From assembly GCA_030340625.1 (NCBI GenBank), contig JAOPHQ010002020.1:62001-126000 (forward strand): DNA of 64,000 nt, read 5' to 3'. This document shows positions 1-10,435 of this stretch, one piece after another. A program made the translations under genes and the position numbers. The notes below the pieces were generated by a model. That model searched no databases. It had not been told where the DNA came from and saw only the letters and a program-made list of their open reading frames with translations. The DNA is from Merluccius polli (taxonomy: Eukaryota > Chordata > Actinopteri > Gadiformes > Merlucciidae). Position 1 is the first letter of the stretch, and every line of letters starts with the position of its first letter.

Positions 1-196
1 AATGTGCAAATTCACTGTCCAGGGCGTTCCATGAAAACTCAAAAGCTTAGCAATTTAGCATCACAAAGGTATTTAGATGTCACCAACCAAATATGAAGTC
101 GTGGTTAATTCTGTAGGAGGAGTTTGTTAAATTACCACGCCTGGAAATGGCAAAAACTGCACAAAAAGTTGGTCCTTGCACTTTCATGCGAGAGCC

Positions 197-234
<38 letters not shown>

Positions 235-940
235 TAAAGCTCCAAGGAGCGTTGGGCGGGACCTCGCCGAGTCCGTCGGGGCATGTCGTGGATAGTGTCG
301 CGACAGGTTGGCGTCCGACGCGGTCCATGCAGTGTGCGGTAGACCGGGGCGTTCACAGGGAGACTCGGAGTAGCTAACATTAGGGTTAGGGAATGGCACA
401 AACGGCATCACAGTTTGACATTCGATTCAACATGGCCAAATTTGACGCCACGCCACGGCCACGCCCTTTGACGTAGAGTCGCAAAGAGCACAATGTTTGT
501 TCAGCACCATCTTTTGACTGTACTGACCAATTTTAAAGCAGAACAGATGAAATCACTGGGAGGAGTTAGTTCCCAAACATGGGAAAAAATACCACTGAAT
601 TCAAAATGGCCAAATTTGACGGCACGCCACGGCCACGCCCTTTGACGTAGACTCACAAATAGCACAACTTTTCTCAAGTTATATCTCCTGAGTGTACTGA
701 AGGATTTTGAAGCCCAAGCGACAACTCCCCTGGGAGGAGTTTGTTGAAATACAACGGCAAAAAAGACGACATTATTGAATATGGCCGACTTTGACAGCAC
801 CCCACGGCCACGCCCTTCGATGTAGAGTCGCAAATAGCACAAATTATCTCAAGTTCCATCTCTTGAACGTATAAAATAAAAAAGTGAAGCCCAGTCGACA
901 TATCCACTGGGAGGAGTTTGTTCAAATACGCGGCGAAAAT
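1..940. repeat. Degenerate ~175-bp tandem repeat
   Basis: Three divergent units in tandem share the word CACGGCCACGCCCTT near 453, 627 and 802, followed by a 'GTAGA(G/C)TC(G/A)CAAA' segment and ending in 'GGGAGGAGTTNGTT'. The spacing is about 175 bp. A partial related unit lies in 100-180 and is cut by a TAA microsatellite and a GC-rich insert (236-350). The reading frames here have no domain signal and appear to be chance. Confidence 0.7.
196..234. repeat. (TAA)n microsatellite
   Basis: Thirteen uninterrupted TAA units. They generate poly-Tyr and poly-Ile chance frames. Confidence 0.95.
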
Positions 941-1845
941 TGAAAAATGACAAAAATAAAAAATAATATATCTGACTTCCGGTGGGTTTTGGGGTATGGG
1001 TCCAAGAGGCTTTTTTGTAGGTCTTGGACTGTTACACGTGCCTACCGAGTTTCATACATATCCGTGAAAAGTGGTGTCGGGGCTGTTTTTTTTATTCCCT
1101 GTAGGGGGCGCTACAACCACGACAAACATGATTTTTGGTACGTGTGCTCGGGGCAGCAGTCTACACGTGTCCTGTGAATTTCATATTCATAACTATTACG
1201 GTCTTTGTAGTGCCTACCGAGTTTCATACATATCCGTGAAAAGTGGTGTCGGGGCTGTTTTTTTTATTCCCTGTAGGGGGCGCAACAACCACGACAAACA
1301 CGATTTTTGGAATGTGAGCTCCGGGCACTAGTCTACACATCTCCTGTGAATTTCATGTTCATAACTATTACGGTCTTTGTACAGTGATTTATGCTGACAT
1401 TAGAGCGCCACCTAGTGGCGGAATTTTTTTCTCCTTTTAAGGAAAGCCTCAGGGAGCCATGGGCTATCATCGTACCAAGTTTCGTTTAAATCGCACTTGC
1501 CGATGTGGAAACTTCTTAATTTTAAAGAGCGCCACCTAGTGGTGATGGTCTGAAAATTTGGACGATGCTTATTGGAGGTATAAGGAACTATTGACCAAAG
1601 TTTGGTGTCGAACGTACATACCGGAGTAGAGAAATTGTCCACTTGCATTTTTGACGTAAAATTTACATAAATTAAAATATTTATAGCGCGCTTATTTTTT
1701 GAAATATCGAAATACTTCCAATTACTTTTGTTCATGGGACAGTCTGGAGATGTTACATATGAAGTTTCCTGCGAATCGGATACAAGCGTACAGCCAAGGG
1801 GGGTCGCTCCACGCGTGAACTATACATACCCCTCCTTTTGCTTCA
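940..1845. repeat. Direct 172-bp repeat and paired GCGCCACCTAGTGG motifs
   Basis: A block beginning 'GCCTACCGAGTTTCATACAT' at 1040 recurs at 1212, with flanking sequence also repeated at the same 172-bp offset (1161-1210 versus 1332-1381). The element-like word AGAGCGCCACCTAGTGG occurs at about 1402 and 1527. No coding signal was seen. The unit resembles dispersed fish repeats, but I cannot name it. Confidence 0.7.
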
Positions 1846-1929
1846 TAGATAAATACCTAAAGCTAAACAAATAAAGTGAGTTAAAAGCGATCCTGAGTCG
1901 GCGGCCTTCTTCCTCAACGAACACATCAC

Positions 1930-2030
1930 AGCTCGGGCCCTAATAATAATTCTTTGAAATACAATAGGTCCTTGCACCATTTGGTGCTCGAGCCCTAATA
2001 ATAATAATAATAATTCTTTGAAATACAATA
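1930..2030. repeat. Dispersed fish repeat, left half
   Basis: The phrase 'TTTGAAATACAATAGGTCCT' followed by 'TTGCACCATTTGGTGCTCG' and a short TAA tract is duplicated within this stretch. It resumes at 3090-3180 after the 2031-3089 insertion, and a related copy lies at 21335-21390. Confidence 0.6.
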
Positions 2031-3089
2031 GGGGGTATTGCACAAAACTAGGATAAAGAAATCCAGGCTAATTGAGAAAGCGCGGCTTGAACTAGTCTGC
2101 TCGGCGCATCCTGGCTTAATCGGTTGCACGATTGCCAAGCCAGGATAAAAAGGCGCAGCTAAATCAAGTTGGATGAAGATAGCTGGGATAAGCGGCATAC
2201 TTGAATAGACCTCGCGATCGCTCACAGAATCACCGATCGGAACATGGATAAAAGTCGCATTTCATACGTCACGGCCACTGAACAGCTCCTTATTGGATAC
2301 CCGACCCAAGCCCGACGGGACCCGACGGGACTCGACCGGACCCGAGGCGACCCGACGGGACCCGACGGTACCCGACGGGCCGGGTCGGGTTCGGACAGAT
2401 ATTTAGAAATTATTCTCGGGTTCGGGTCGGGCGCGGTCACGTCTGCGCAATTTGAAATTTGAAATTTAAAACAGCTTATTATGCATGGTAGCCAATGGGC
2501 CTGTTTCACATGTTGCAAAGGTTCGATTGTGTGATTAAAATACATTTTATAAATATGACATAAGCGTTGCGCTCATCTGTTTGTTGACATTTCCAAATGC
2601 GCTGCAGTTGCGTAATAAAGGCGGACTTTCATAAACACAAACGTAAATGTGTCATAGTATGAAAAAATATAGACTTTAACTGTTGGCCTGAGTAATAACA
2701 CTTGAATCAATATAAAAAGACTGTTGCAATTGCAAACAGCCAACAGATTTAAATGAAATGAGAAATGACTATATATGTAATATTTTAATTCGGGATAATT
2801 AAAATGATGCAACATACTTAGAAAGACCATGGACATGCTGTAAAAAACATTAATTCCTCACAGGATTGACGGTGTAAATACAGGTGAATCACTAGGATTA
2901 AGCTTAGCCTGGCTGTTAGCCTGGTCTGGACCAGGCTAGCTGCCGAGAATAAATCACCATGGTAACTTAGCCGGGTTAAGTGTGAGCTGCTTTCATGCAA
3001 CCGACTTGAGGCTAAATTTAGCCAGGATAACCTAAATCCGTAAACATATCCCGGCTTAATCCCTTATCCTAGTTTTGTGCAATACCCCC
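2031..3089. mobile_element. Non-autonomous DNA transposon with terminal inverted repeats
   Basis: The left end starts GGGGGTATTGCACAAAACTA and the right end is its exact inverse, with perfect complementarity over about 26 bp. The flanks read ACAATA before and TAGGTC after, consistent with a TA target duplication in the surrounding repeat. Subterminal words (CCAGGATAA, GGCTTAATC) recur in both orientations near both ends, and a 10-bp-arm palindrome (TAGCCTGGTC/GACCAGGCTA) sits at about 2918-2939. There is no transposase. The G-run plus TAT start resembles the Harbinger-like element at 18714-20679, so a related superfamily is possible but unproven. Confidence 0.8.
2300..2405. repeat. GC-rich 10-mer tandem (CCCGACGGGA)n
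   Basis: About ten imperfect copies of a CCCGACGGGA-like decamer lie inside the 2031-3089 element. This explains the Arg/Gly/Pro-rich frames on both strands. Confidence 0.85.
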
Positions 3090-4833
3090 TAGGTCTTTGC
3101 ACCATTCGGTGCTCAGGCCCTAATAATCTCTACAAAAACAATAGGTTACTTGCACTTCGTGCCAGGACCATTGGTCCTTTTGTAGGGAGAAAAAACTCAG
3201 GCCTATTCTAAGCTAACAACGGCGCGGACCCTATAGGTATCAGATCAAAAAATGAGGAGAAAATAAAGAGATAGAAACTGAATTAAACTGAATAGATTTA
3301 TTCTTAATCAACGAGTAAACGCGTATAATAACAAATGCAGCTGGTGTCACAAAGAGCTTCGCCTCCTGAGAAGTTCTGCTGATTGTGAGCCCTGAGTCTC
3401 AGGTCCGTGGATACTTCATAGATTAAAAGGAGACATTCAGTGTCTGGGCTGTCATCACGAGGGGTTGTAGTGATAATTTATGTTTTACAAGTTGAGTTCG
3501 AAACAGGGGCATATGTCACAAACGGTTTCTATGGATACTTTATGGTTAAGGAGGGCGAGTTCAGCTGGTTTGAAGTTAGGGACTTGGCAGATTTAGTTGG
3601 CATCTCCCGTCTACTGCGGGGAGGATGAGCAGCCGTGCCCATTTGACCTTGCCTCCCCCGCATTCTATATGCGGGGTTTTAGGCTGCGCAGCGCTTCTAA
3701 ACGCGTTGATTGGCCTTGCACCTGTTTTCAGCTGGTATCACTTATCTCTGGCTGTTGTTTTGCTGCATCAGGGTACGTGCAGGAATCCTTGTAAGTGGAT
3801 GGGGAACACCTATAAACAATGTTCACCGTGACTGGTTTCTATGAGGGGAGGGGGAAGCATCTATAAACAGTGTTCACTGTGGCTGGTTTTCTGTGAGGGG
3901 AGGGGGAGGCACTGACAGACAGTGCTGACTATGACTGTATTATTTCTGACTCCAAGTAGCTGTTTGGGCCTTTTAGCATTCTTAATATTTAAATATATTT
4001 TCAATATATGTTGCCAATAAATGTTTCAATATATTTGTTCAATAAAAGTTTTCAATATATTTTTTAGACCGGACCTGGTGAGACTCAGAGGTACATAGGA
4101 TTGTAAGCGAGATGCTGAGGTAGAACAGTTGTGAAGCAACAGGTGGTTTTCAATATATCCCTCTCAAGTCATCGCAAGATGACTTTCCATTAGAAAACAC
4201 CTGTTGCTTGTAGGCATATAGTTATAAACACAACACACAAGCATGCATAGGTAAATGTATATAATGGAACAGCATCATCACAGATGGCCTATCCGTTGGT
4301 ACCAACTGGCGCTGTCGCCTAGAGGTCAGACACAGGCAGTACCATCACACCTAACAAATGTTTCTAGTAAAATATGAGTATAAAATGTAATAATGGGACC
4401 ATAATGCATAAACAGCGGGTGTTGGGTAGGAGATATATGCTAAGCTCTTTTCCCAGTTGCCTCTTGCGGGACATAACTCCATGGGTTATGCATCACCCCT
4501 GTTTATTCAACGGCCGACTGGGTTGGAGCTATAGGGAATATACAGTATATATATATATATATACATGTATATGAGAGGATAAGATGAATATATATGTAAA
4601 AACGTAAATGTAAAAATGCTAAATAGCAACTTTCTTTAGCGGAGTCCTGTTCTATCCATGTAGCAGGGTGGTAACAACGTAAGACTTGAATGCCAACACA
4701 CCTTTTGACTCTACACTCATCAAGTGGGACATGCATATATAGGGGTGAGGTGAGGCTAAGCAAAAGGGGTTGGGGAAGGGAGGTGTTAGGTACAACAGCT
4801 TGTAAGCAATACAGCGAAGTTGCCTCTCATGCC
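3090..4833. other. Unassigned AT-rich sequence with a 51-bp tandem repeat
   Basis: 3090-3180 continues the dispersed repeat seen before 2031. From 3810 to about 3940 there are three decaying copies of a 51-bp unit beginning CTATAAACA. A hairpin with about 16-bp arms joins GCAACAGGTG near 4136 to CACCTGTTGC near 4199. A short TA run lies near 4545. AATAAA signals occur near 4015 and 4042 on the + strand. This could be part of an old LTR, but no matching partner LTR was found and no gene is visible. Confidence 0.4.
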
Positions 4834-5148
4834 TTATAGTCAGGTTCACTATGTAATTCTGTGGGGGTTTCGTGGAGATTAGCAAACCTATACATTTTTG
4901 GAATCTTCAGACCTTGGGGAATCCAAAAATCCATGTTGCCATTTGCGCAGACACCTGCAAGTCGGTCATTTTGGACTTTCAAAATGGCCGACAGAAAATG
5001 CATAATTTCAGGTACCTTAGCTTATACCTAGAAACTTACTTAGACATGCTAATCCTATGTTTTCTTGGTCAATTAATCCAATGGTAGCATCAGAATTGTG
5101 CTCAGGAACTTGCTCTAGTGCCCCCAAGGGGTGGCCAAGGAAATTGCT
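4834..5148 (+). repeat. Left terminal inverted repeat of the large transposon
   Basis: This is the reverse complement of 11901-12230, with a few substitutions and short indels. It begins TTATAGTCAGGTTCACTATG. It contains an internal hairpin near 4965-4996 with arms reading GTCGGTCATTTT and AAAATGGCCGAC. Confidence 0.85.
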
Positions 5149-5503
5149 ACACCTCTTAACTGGTCCTACGAAAGCCCTGGGACAAAATACCTCAAATCTG
5201 TGCATAGGATTATAGAAAGAAGATGACAAACATAAATGAAAGCCAAAATTGTTACTTTCATGTAACAAACATATTATATATCATACAGCAGGCCACAATC
5301 AGGGAGAGAGAGTTGGGCCCAGAGCGAGAGATTCAGGGATCCAGGGTCCCGAGAGAGACGGCAGGGGCAGTGGAGGGGCCATGGAGACATTGGGTGCCTG
5401 TAGGGAAGGCTGTTGGATAGAAGAAAACAGCAGAAATTAATGACTGGACAACAGAGGCTAGGGTTGTAAATGTGTATGAATAGTGTGCTAGCCTTACCCG
5501 CTT
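5149..5503. other. Non-coding spacer between left inverted repeat and gene end
   Basis: No homology to the other side of the element was seen. 5300-5400 is purine-rich (GAGAGAG/GGGGCAGTGG). It presumably holds the 3' untranslated region of the minus-strand gene, but no clear AATAAA was seen on that strand. Confidence 0.4.
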
Positions 5504-6673
5504 TCACAATTCTTCCTCACTGTCCTCACTGTCATTTTCTCCATAGCAGTCTTCATCATTCTCACACTCACCACATAAGCAAAGCTCTGTGCAAGCCAGG
5601 TTGTGTCTCCTGCATGAACACCTCTGGGTGGTGCAATGGGTTTTGCAGTGACATCTTACCATTTCTAGAATGGCCTGTGGTGCAGGTGGAATCCTCGTTG
5701 TGGTGGGTAGGATCTTGCCACTGGAATTCAGATAATAGCCATGTTGGAGTGGGTCAAAAAGATTTTGCCTCATTCCAGTTGCTTGGCACCACACCCTACT
5801 TTGGACCCGAACACGTTCAATATGTTCTTCAAGGGCACCAACTGTGGGAGGCAACTTACTGCTTTCTGCCAAGTGTTTGCAGAACAGATACCACCTTAGG
5901 TCTGGAATGCTACTTATATGGATACCTTTTGGGCAGTATACCAAGCACACAAAGTTCTCCAGTGCATTCTTCGCCTCCTGTGGCAGGTCACCTTCCTCAG
6001 AGAGTTTCATTAGTGCTGATATGATGTCTCTGTCAGCTTTCATGAACTGTTGAAACCATTTGGTTTTTCCAATTCCAGAGAGTCTTCCAACATTGTCTGC
6101 TCCAGTGAATGCATGGAATGCCATTAATGCTGTTGCCTTTTCTCGTCCCAGTGCATTCCAGATTGGCTCAATCTCCAAAGGACCTGATGCCATGCATACT
6201 GCTGTGTTTGTGCAGAGCTTCTCATAGTGTGCAACAGCCAGAACCAAAACATCCGTATCTGGGCTGAAGATGACCATCCGTGCTTTGGGGCAGCGCTGCG
6301 CTGCTGCTGCTGCTAAGCATATCATCAGTGTGTCAGCCTCCTCATGGTTGTTTTCTTCAAACCACATGTTCCGGTTGCTTCTCGTGTGGCCTGACGCTGA
6401 TGTGATGAACAGCCTTTGGGAGTTTGCATTCTTCTTGAGTACTGCTTGTGCAAGGTACTCCGTTAAATCAGCTTTGGTCTGTTCGTGAGATAGAAAGCGT
6501 CCCATTGGTATGTGTTTGATGTTGGTGTTGTCATCAATCTGGTATTGAATGGGATCTTTGCCTTGTTGTCGCTTCTCCCTTGTTTTTTGTTTCAGTGAGT
6601 CTGCTTTATAGGTATCAAAGACTAAAATAACCTCATCAAAATTTGCTGTCAGCACCAGGAGTCTGTCATTAAA
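5504..6673 (-). CDS. XPG/FEN1-like nuclease part with CXC tail, downstream of an in-frame stop
   Basis: The frame stays open from just after the TAA at 6674-6676 and has no ATG at its beginning; the first near-start codon is GTG at 6655. Counting from that GTG, acidic motifs typical of PIN/XPG-type nucleases appear in order: VFD (D14), HEEADT (104-109), SPDTDVL (131-137) and TGADNVGR (184-191). The C-terminal 334-364 region is a CXC cluster (CHCKTHC, CSC, CLCGEC) of the tesmin/TSO1 type, followed by an acidic tail. The first expected Asp motif (VDGM) lies upstream of the stop, so the nuclease domain is split by it. Frame and spacing show that this was the C-terminal third of the transposon protein encoded at 6674-10306. 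Its likely role is DNA cleavage or processing during transposition. It is not expected to be made separately unless the stop is read through or is an error. Confidence 0.75.
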   Translation of the reverse strand, partial: FNDRLLVLTANFDEVILVFDTYKADSLKQKTREKRQQGKDPIQYQIDDNTNIKHIPMGRFLSHEQTKADLTEYLAQAVLKKNANSQRLFITSASGHTRSNRNMWFEENNHEEADTLMICLAAAAAQRCPKARMVIFSPDTDVLVLAVAHYEKLCTNTAVCMASGPLEIEPIWNALGREKATALMAFHAFTGADNVGRLSGIGKTKWFQQFMKADRDIISALMKLSEEGDLPQEAKNALENFVCLVYCPKGIHISSIPDLRWYLFCKHLAESSKLPPTVGALEEHIERVRVQSRVWCQATGMRQNLFDPLQHGYYLNSSGKILPTTTRIPPAPQAILEMVRCHCKTHCTTQRCSCRRHNLACTELCLCGECENDEDCYGENDSEDSEEEL

Positions 6674-6676
6674 TTA
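6674..6676 (-). other. In-frame TAA interrupting the transposon polyprotein
   Basis: On the minus strand the codon after ...DLGQ is TAA. The frame continues open on the far side without any shift for about 390 more codons, and conserved nuclease motifs lie on both sides. The following bases (TTTAAT) do not match the CARYYA type of read-through context. A nonsense mutation is the simplest reading. Confidence 0.85.
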
Positions 6677-9600
6677 CTGGCCCAAGTCTTTAACTGTGCT
6701 GATTCTGTCTTGTTTCTTTGCCAACTGTTGAACTAGAACCATTCCATCCACAATGGCAATTTTTGGACTCTCAGATGGTGCTAAAGATGTTTCAGGTTCA
6801 TCAGCATGTTCCACTGACACAAATGCTTGTGCATTCTGTTGGGCTTCATTTATTCTCAGCTTTTCTAAGCAATGTATGAGCTTTGACTTGTCAGTACATG
6901 GGAGGATAGATCCATCTGGGGCAAACAATGCTCTGGGAGTTACTGTAAATTCATATTTCCCCACAGCATTTTTCAGATCTATATCCCGATTTGATCTGGC
7001 TAGAACCATAAACCGACCGTAGAGGTCTTTTGTTTGTTTTAGATCCATCGATTGGTCACGAACCTTTACTGACTGCTTTTTGTTTCCTGACAGGAACATG
7101 GTATTGTTCTGCTTTTTGATTGGTGCCCACAAGCTGACATTTCCATTGATGCGTTCAGAGAAATATTCTTCATACAGTTTCTGACCATTGTCGTCAACGT
7201 TCAAAATCTGCAGCACATTCTCTTTGGGGACATATGCATGTGTCATGAAGTTGTAAAGCTGATCACCTTCTGCATCAAAGGAATTCCCATGACTCAGTAT
7301 TGTAGACTTTATCTTGTTGACAGCGTCATGCTCTTTCTTGACAGTAGTTGATTGTACCTCATGGTGTTCTTGTGGTTTATCAGCTGGGACGCCAAATTGC
7401 CCTTTAAACTCTGTTGAGAGGCGTGACATTTCTGGTGTGGCAAGAAAAAAGCGCTGTCGTGCATTGGCATTGTTGGAAATACCAATTAAACCAGAGTGTA
7501 CCTTCATCATCCGATTTAGTTGCTCGCATGCATGATCTGCGCCAATGGAGACAAATGGTATCTCAGTCTTTGTGACAGATATGTTCCCATCCTGAAGTTC
7601 ACGCCAGGTTTCTGGATAACTTCTCTTCAGGTCCTGCATGTCTGCAATGTACCGTGGCCAAAGGCGTTTGTATTTCATCCGATCTAGGGCAAAAAATAGC
7701 TTACTTAATGCTTCTCTAGCTTGCAGATGGAGAACTAGATCAGCATTTCTTGAAGCTTCAATGAAGAACAAGATGGCTTCAACATGGTGGAGGTACATTG
7801 TTAGTGACTTAAACATTGCGTTGCTACATTTTTCTGCTTCCCATGTTTTCAGCTGTTCAGTAACACCTTCATCTGTGAGAGTTTGGAGCAGGCGGTCATT
7901 AGCATTTGGAATGCATTCTCGACTGTTTTTGTCAACTGCTAATCTTGCACAGGCTTCCTGGACATCACTCACTGGCTTGGAGCAGATGGATTTGAGGTGT
8001 GGCTTTTCTGCAAAGAATTTTTCCAGGAGAAGTTCATACAGAGCCATGTATGTGTAGATGTGTGCACGAAGAGTTCTCTTGTAGTGGGTACACTTCAGGA
8101 TCTGCCGTGTGGTGGCAGGGCCATACACACCAGCCTCAATCCATGCATCATCTATCCCAGAATTTTCAATGGATGTACCTAGTGCCCGTAGAGCAGTCAT
8201 CACCGTGTGTAACTCACCCAGCCTGGGAAGAACTGTTCTTTTCAGATCATCCCTTGAGTCCAGCAGCTGCACTGCCTTTTCATATAAAGCCATGTCAAAG
8301 GTTATCACTGTTGGATGTTCTTCACCAATAACCAAACTCTTCAACTTGGATGCTTGTTGAATCACAGTGAGCATTGTAGACCACTCATGTGCAACTTCTG
8401 GCAGCAGTGGTAGTGCACCAATGTGGGTCAAAGATTGGCTAGATGACAGTGACTTAAATCCAGCCCAACCAGGGATTGTGCTTTTCTCTCCATTTTCTCT
8501 AGACAGGGCAGATGCAATGACCCAGCCTTTGGTGGTTAATTGATAAGACTCAGCAACTCCTGTAGTGTTGATTTCAAATCTGTGTGCTCTCTGGATTGGT
8601 CCGCGTTTAGGTTTGCTACATGGCTTGATAGGTACGTGGTATGGAGCAACTGATAGATTCTTTGCTTCTTTAACTTCCAGACTGGGTGCAATGACTTCTC
8701 CTGTAGCATTGGCCTTCTGATATACTGCAGTGATTGTCCCATGTGTGGTGCCTTTCCCATCAGCGGTGTCCTCGGCAAAGTCAATATTGTCTACTGCAAA
8801 GGACACAAAGGTTCCTTTTTTGAGGAAAGGGGGGACATACAGGCCATCAAACCGCTTTGTGTTTTCCACAACAGCATTGGCCATAGCTGTTACCAGAAGC
8901 AGTGTCTGACTGTATGGTACACAGTAGTTCTGTGAGTGAAGGAAATCCATTAGTTTCTTGTTCCTGGTGTCATGATGAATGGTAAGTGCCAAACCCAGCA
9001 CCTGTGGATTTTCCCTGGCATGTTGTATCCGGAAAGTGTCTGTCACCTGCTTGGGTTGGTGTTGCACCTGCCTTTTGGTTTTGAAAGCATACATGATGTT
9101 CTGGCTTAACGTCAGGGCTGATTGGTCCACTGTCCTGCTCCTGGTCTCTGTTTTCAACTCCTCTTCAGGTCCTACCAAAATCCACCGTATAAGGCTGTAT
9201 AACTCTGGTGGAACATCGTCTGCCTTGCTCAATACAGTAACCATTCCCGATTGTTCCTTCTTTTTGAAGTTCACAATAGTTTGTCGTATTAGCAGAGCTG
9301 TCTTGTACAACAGCTTCATGTTGTCCATGTCACTTTCTTGTGTCACAGACATGTGGACCATGTCTTCCTCACAGGCTTCAGGGCAGTAAAGGACGGATGG
9401 CTTGTTTCTTGCCATTTGCCTCACAGACTTTACACTAGGTACATTTTGACAAATTGTATTGTTGAGCCATCGCCTTGTCAATGTTGGTTTGTGTTTTTGA
9501 GCTTCCTCACTACCACCAAGCATGGAAATGTATGTTCTTTCCACATCATCCATGGGGAGAAATGCCTTGTCTTCTGTTTTAATGTCAACAAGATTGATCA

Positions 9601-10306
9601 ATTCGATCAAGCATGACATTTGCATAGGCAGGTCTGCTGTTGTGCATTTGGCTTCGTCATGGGTATGATTCCTGAGAACATGGTCTGTCCAGCACTGCTT
9701 GTGATACCTGACATCTATTGCATGGGCATCACTAGGCGATATTGCAGTGCTTAATCTTGTCATTAACACTGGATCTTGGGAAATATCAACTGCCTGCCTG
9801 AGTGCCTTCCCTGCAATCTCAGTTCTAAGTTTGAAGAGAGCTTGACCATTATCTGTTTGACAGAAGAAGCACTGGGTGTTGAGTAAAGGATTTGTTGCAG
9901 ATCTTGTGAAAGGCGTTGAGGTTTGTGGTCTATTGGTTTCCATTTCTGTGCTTGATCTTTTACAGCTACGTTTGTTTTCAGGATAGTGTCCTGAGGACAT
10001 TGAATATTCAAAGCAGTCTCTGGCTCGCTGTACATTTGTCTGATGTGTGGCAGAAGAGTAGCAGCTTCGATGCCATGTCATTTTCTTTTGAAGCAACATT
10101 TCTTTCGTACACCCTTGGAGACGCCTTTGAATTGCAACAAATTGTCCATCATGTACTCTAGCTCGCTCAAACACCACATCAAGTACTTTCTGGTAGGAAT
10201 CAATCTTGGGATTGAGAACTAATTCCCCCAGGCTAGCATTAGAGCCCTGACAGAAAATGCAAAGTTTCCAATCAACAGGGTCCTCAGAGTTGTCATTAGT
10301 CATCAT
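6674..10306 (-). CDS. Transposon protein: zinc-binding N-terminus plus DDE-like transposase
   Basis: A 1210-codon frame starts at ATG 10306; a stop lies two codons upstream, so this start is well bounded. Two similar N-terminal modules each have CxxC followed by HxxC (C16/C19 with H79/C82; C146/C149 with H202/C205), as expected for target or end binding. Residues about 500-530 (SFAVDNIDFAEDT and THGT), 668-672 (VITFD), 696-700 (LGELH) and 920-948 (GADHACEQLNRMMK) have the order of acidic catalytic blocks of an RNase-H-fold transposase; D506 or D509, D671 and E928 are the candidate residues. Residues about 1095-1150 (GRFMVLARSNRDIDLK, PRALFAPDGS) form a further region before a VDGM motif (D1187) that begins the nuclease domain continued at 5504-6673. 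The frame is remarkably intact for its length, which suggests recent activity. The superfamily (Academ-like) is an inference. Confidence 0.8.
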   Translation of the reverse strand: MMTNDNSEDPVDWKLCIFCQGSNASLGELVLNPKIDSYQKVLDVVFERARVHDGQFVAIQRRLQGCTKEMLLQKKMTWHRSCYSSATHQTNVQRARDCFEYSMSSGHYPENKRSCKRSSTEMETNRPQTSTPFTRSATNPLLNTQCFFCQTDNGQALFKLRTEIAGKALRQAVDISQDPVLMTRLSTAISPSDAHAIDVRYHKQCWTDHVLRNHTHDEAKCTTADLPMQMSCLIELINLVDIKTEDKAFLPMDDVERTYISMLGGSEEAQKHKPTLTRRWLNNTICQNVPSVKSVRQMARNKPSVLYCPEACEEDMVHMSVTQESDMDNMKLLYKTALLIRQTIVNFKKKEQSGMVTVLSKADDVPPELYSLIRWILVGPEEELKTETRSRTVDQSALTLSQNIMYAFKTKRQVQHQPKQVTDTFRIQHARENPQVLGLALTIHHDTRNKKLMDFLHSQNYCVPYSQTLLLVTAMANAVVENTKRFDGLYVPPFLKKGTFVSFAVDNIDFAEDTADGKGTTHGTITAVYQKANATGEVIAPSLEVKEAKNLSVAPYHVPIKPCSKPKRGPIQRAHRFEINTTGVAESYQLTTKGWVIASALSRENGEKSTIPGWAGFKSLSSSQSLTHIGALPLLPEVAHEWSTMLTVIQQASKLKSLVIGEEHPTVITFDMALYEKAVQLLDSRDDLKRTVLPRLGELHTVMTALRALGTSIENSGIDDAWIEAGVYGPATTRQILKCTHYKRTLRAHIYTYMALYELLLEKFFAEKPHLKSICSKPVSDVQEACARLAVDKNSRECIPNANDRLLQTLTDEGVTEQLKTWEAEKCSNAMFKSLTMYLHHVEAILFFIEASRNADLVLHLQAREALSKLFFALDRMKYKRLWPRYIADMQDLKRSYPETWRELQDGNISVTKTEIPFVSIGADHACEQLNRMMKVHSGLIGISNNANARQRFFLATPEMSRLSTEFKGQFGVPADKPQEHHEVQSTTVKKEHDAVNKIKSTILSHGNSFDAEGDQLYNFMTHAYVPKENVLQILNVDDNGQKLYEEYFSERINGNVSLWAPIKKQNNTMFLSGNKKQSVKVRDQSMDLKQTKDLYGRFMVLARSNRDIDLKNAVGKYEFTVTPRALFAPDGSILPCTDKSKLIHCLEKLRINEAQQNAQAFVSVEHADEPETSLAPSESPKIAIVDGMVLVQQLAKKQDRISTVKDLGQ

Positions 10307-10335
10307 GAGTTATACTCTGAAAGTACAAAACAATA
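10307..10335 (-). other. Probable splice acceptor in the 5' UTR of the transposon gene
   Basis: On the minus strand a pyrimidine-rich TTTTGTACTTTCAG lies just before the ATGATG start, with a stop codon between them in frame. This fits a 5'-UTR intron whose donor was not located. Confidence 0.35.
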
Positions 10336-10435
10336 TATATCATATAAGTCAGGGGCTCCTTCATAAAGTCACCAACATTGTTAAATTATTAATTATAAAT
10401 ATAAATTATAAATACATTTTTACTATTAGTATTAC

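Noticed and set aside
184..411. Poly-Ile/poly-Tyr frames at the window start
   Set aside because: They come from the TAA microsatellite and adjacent repeat.
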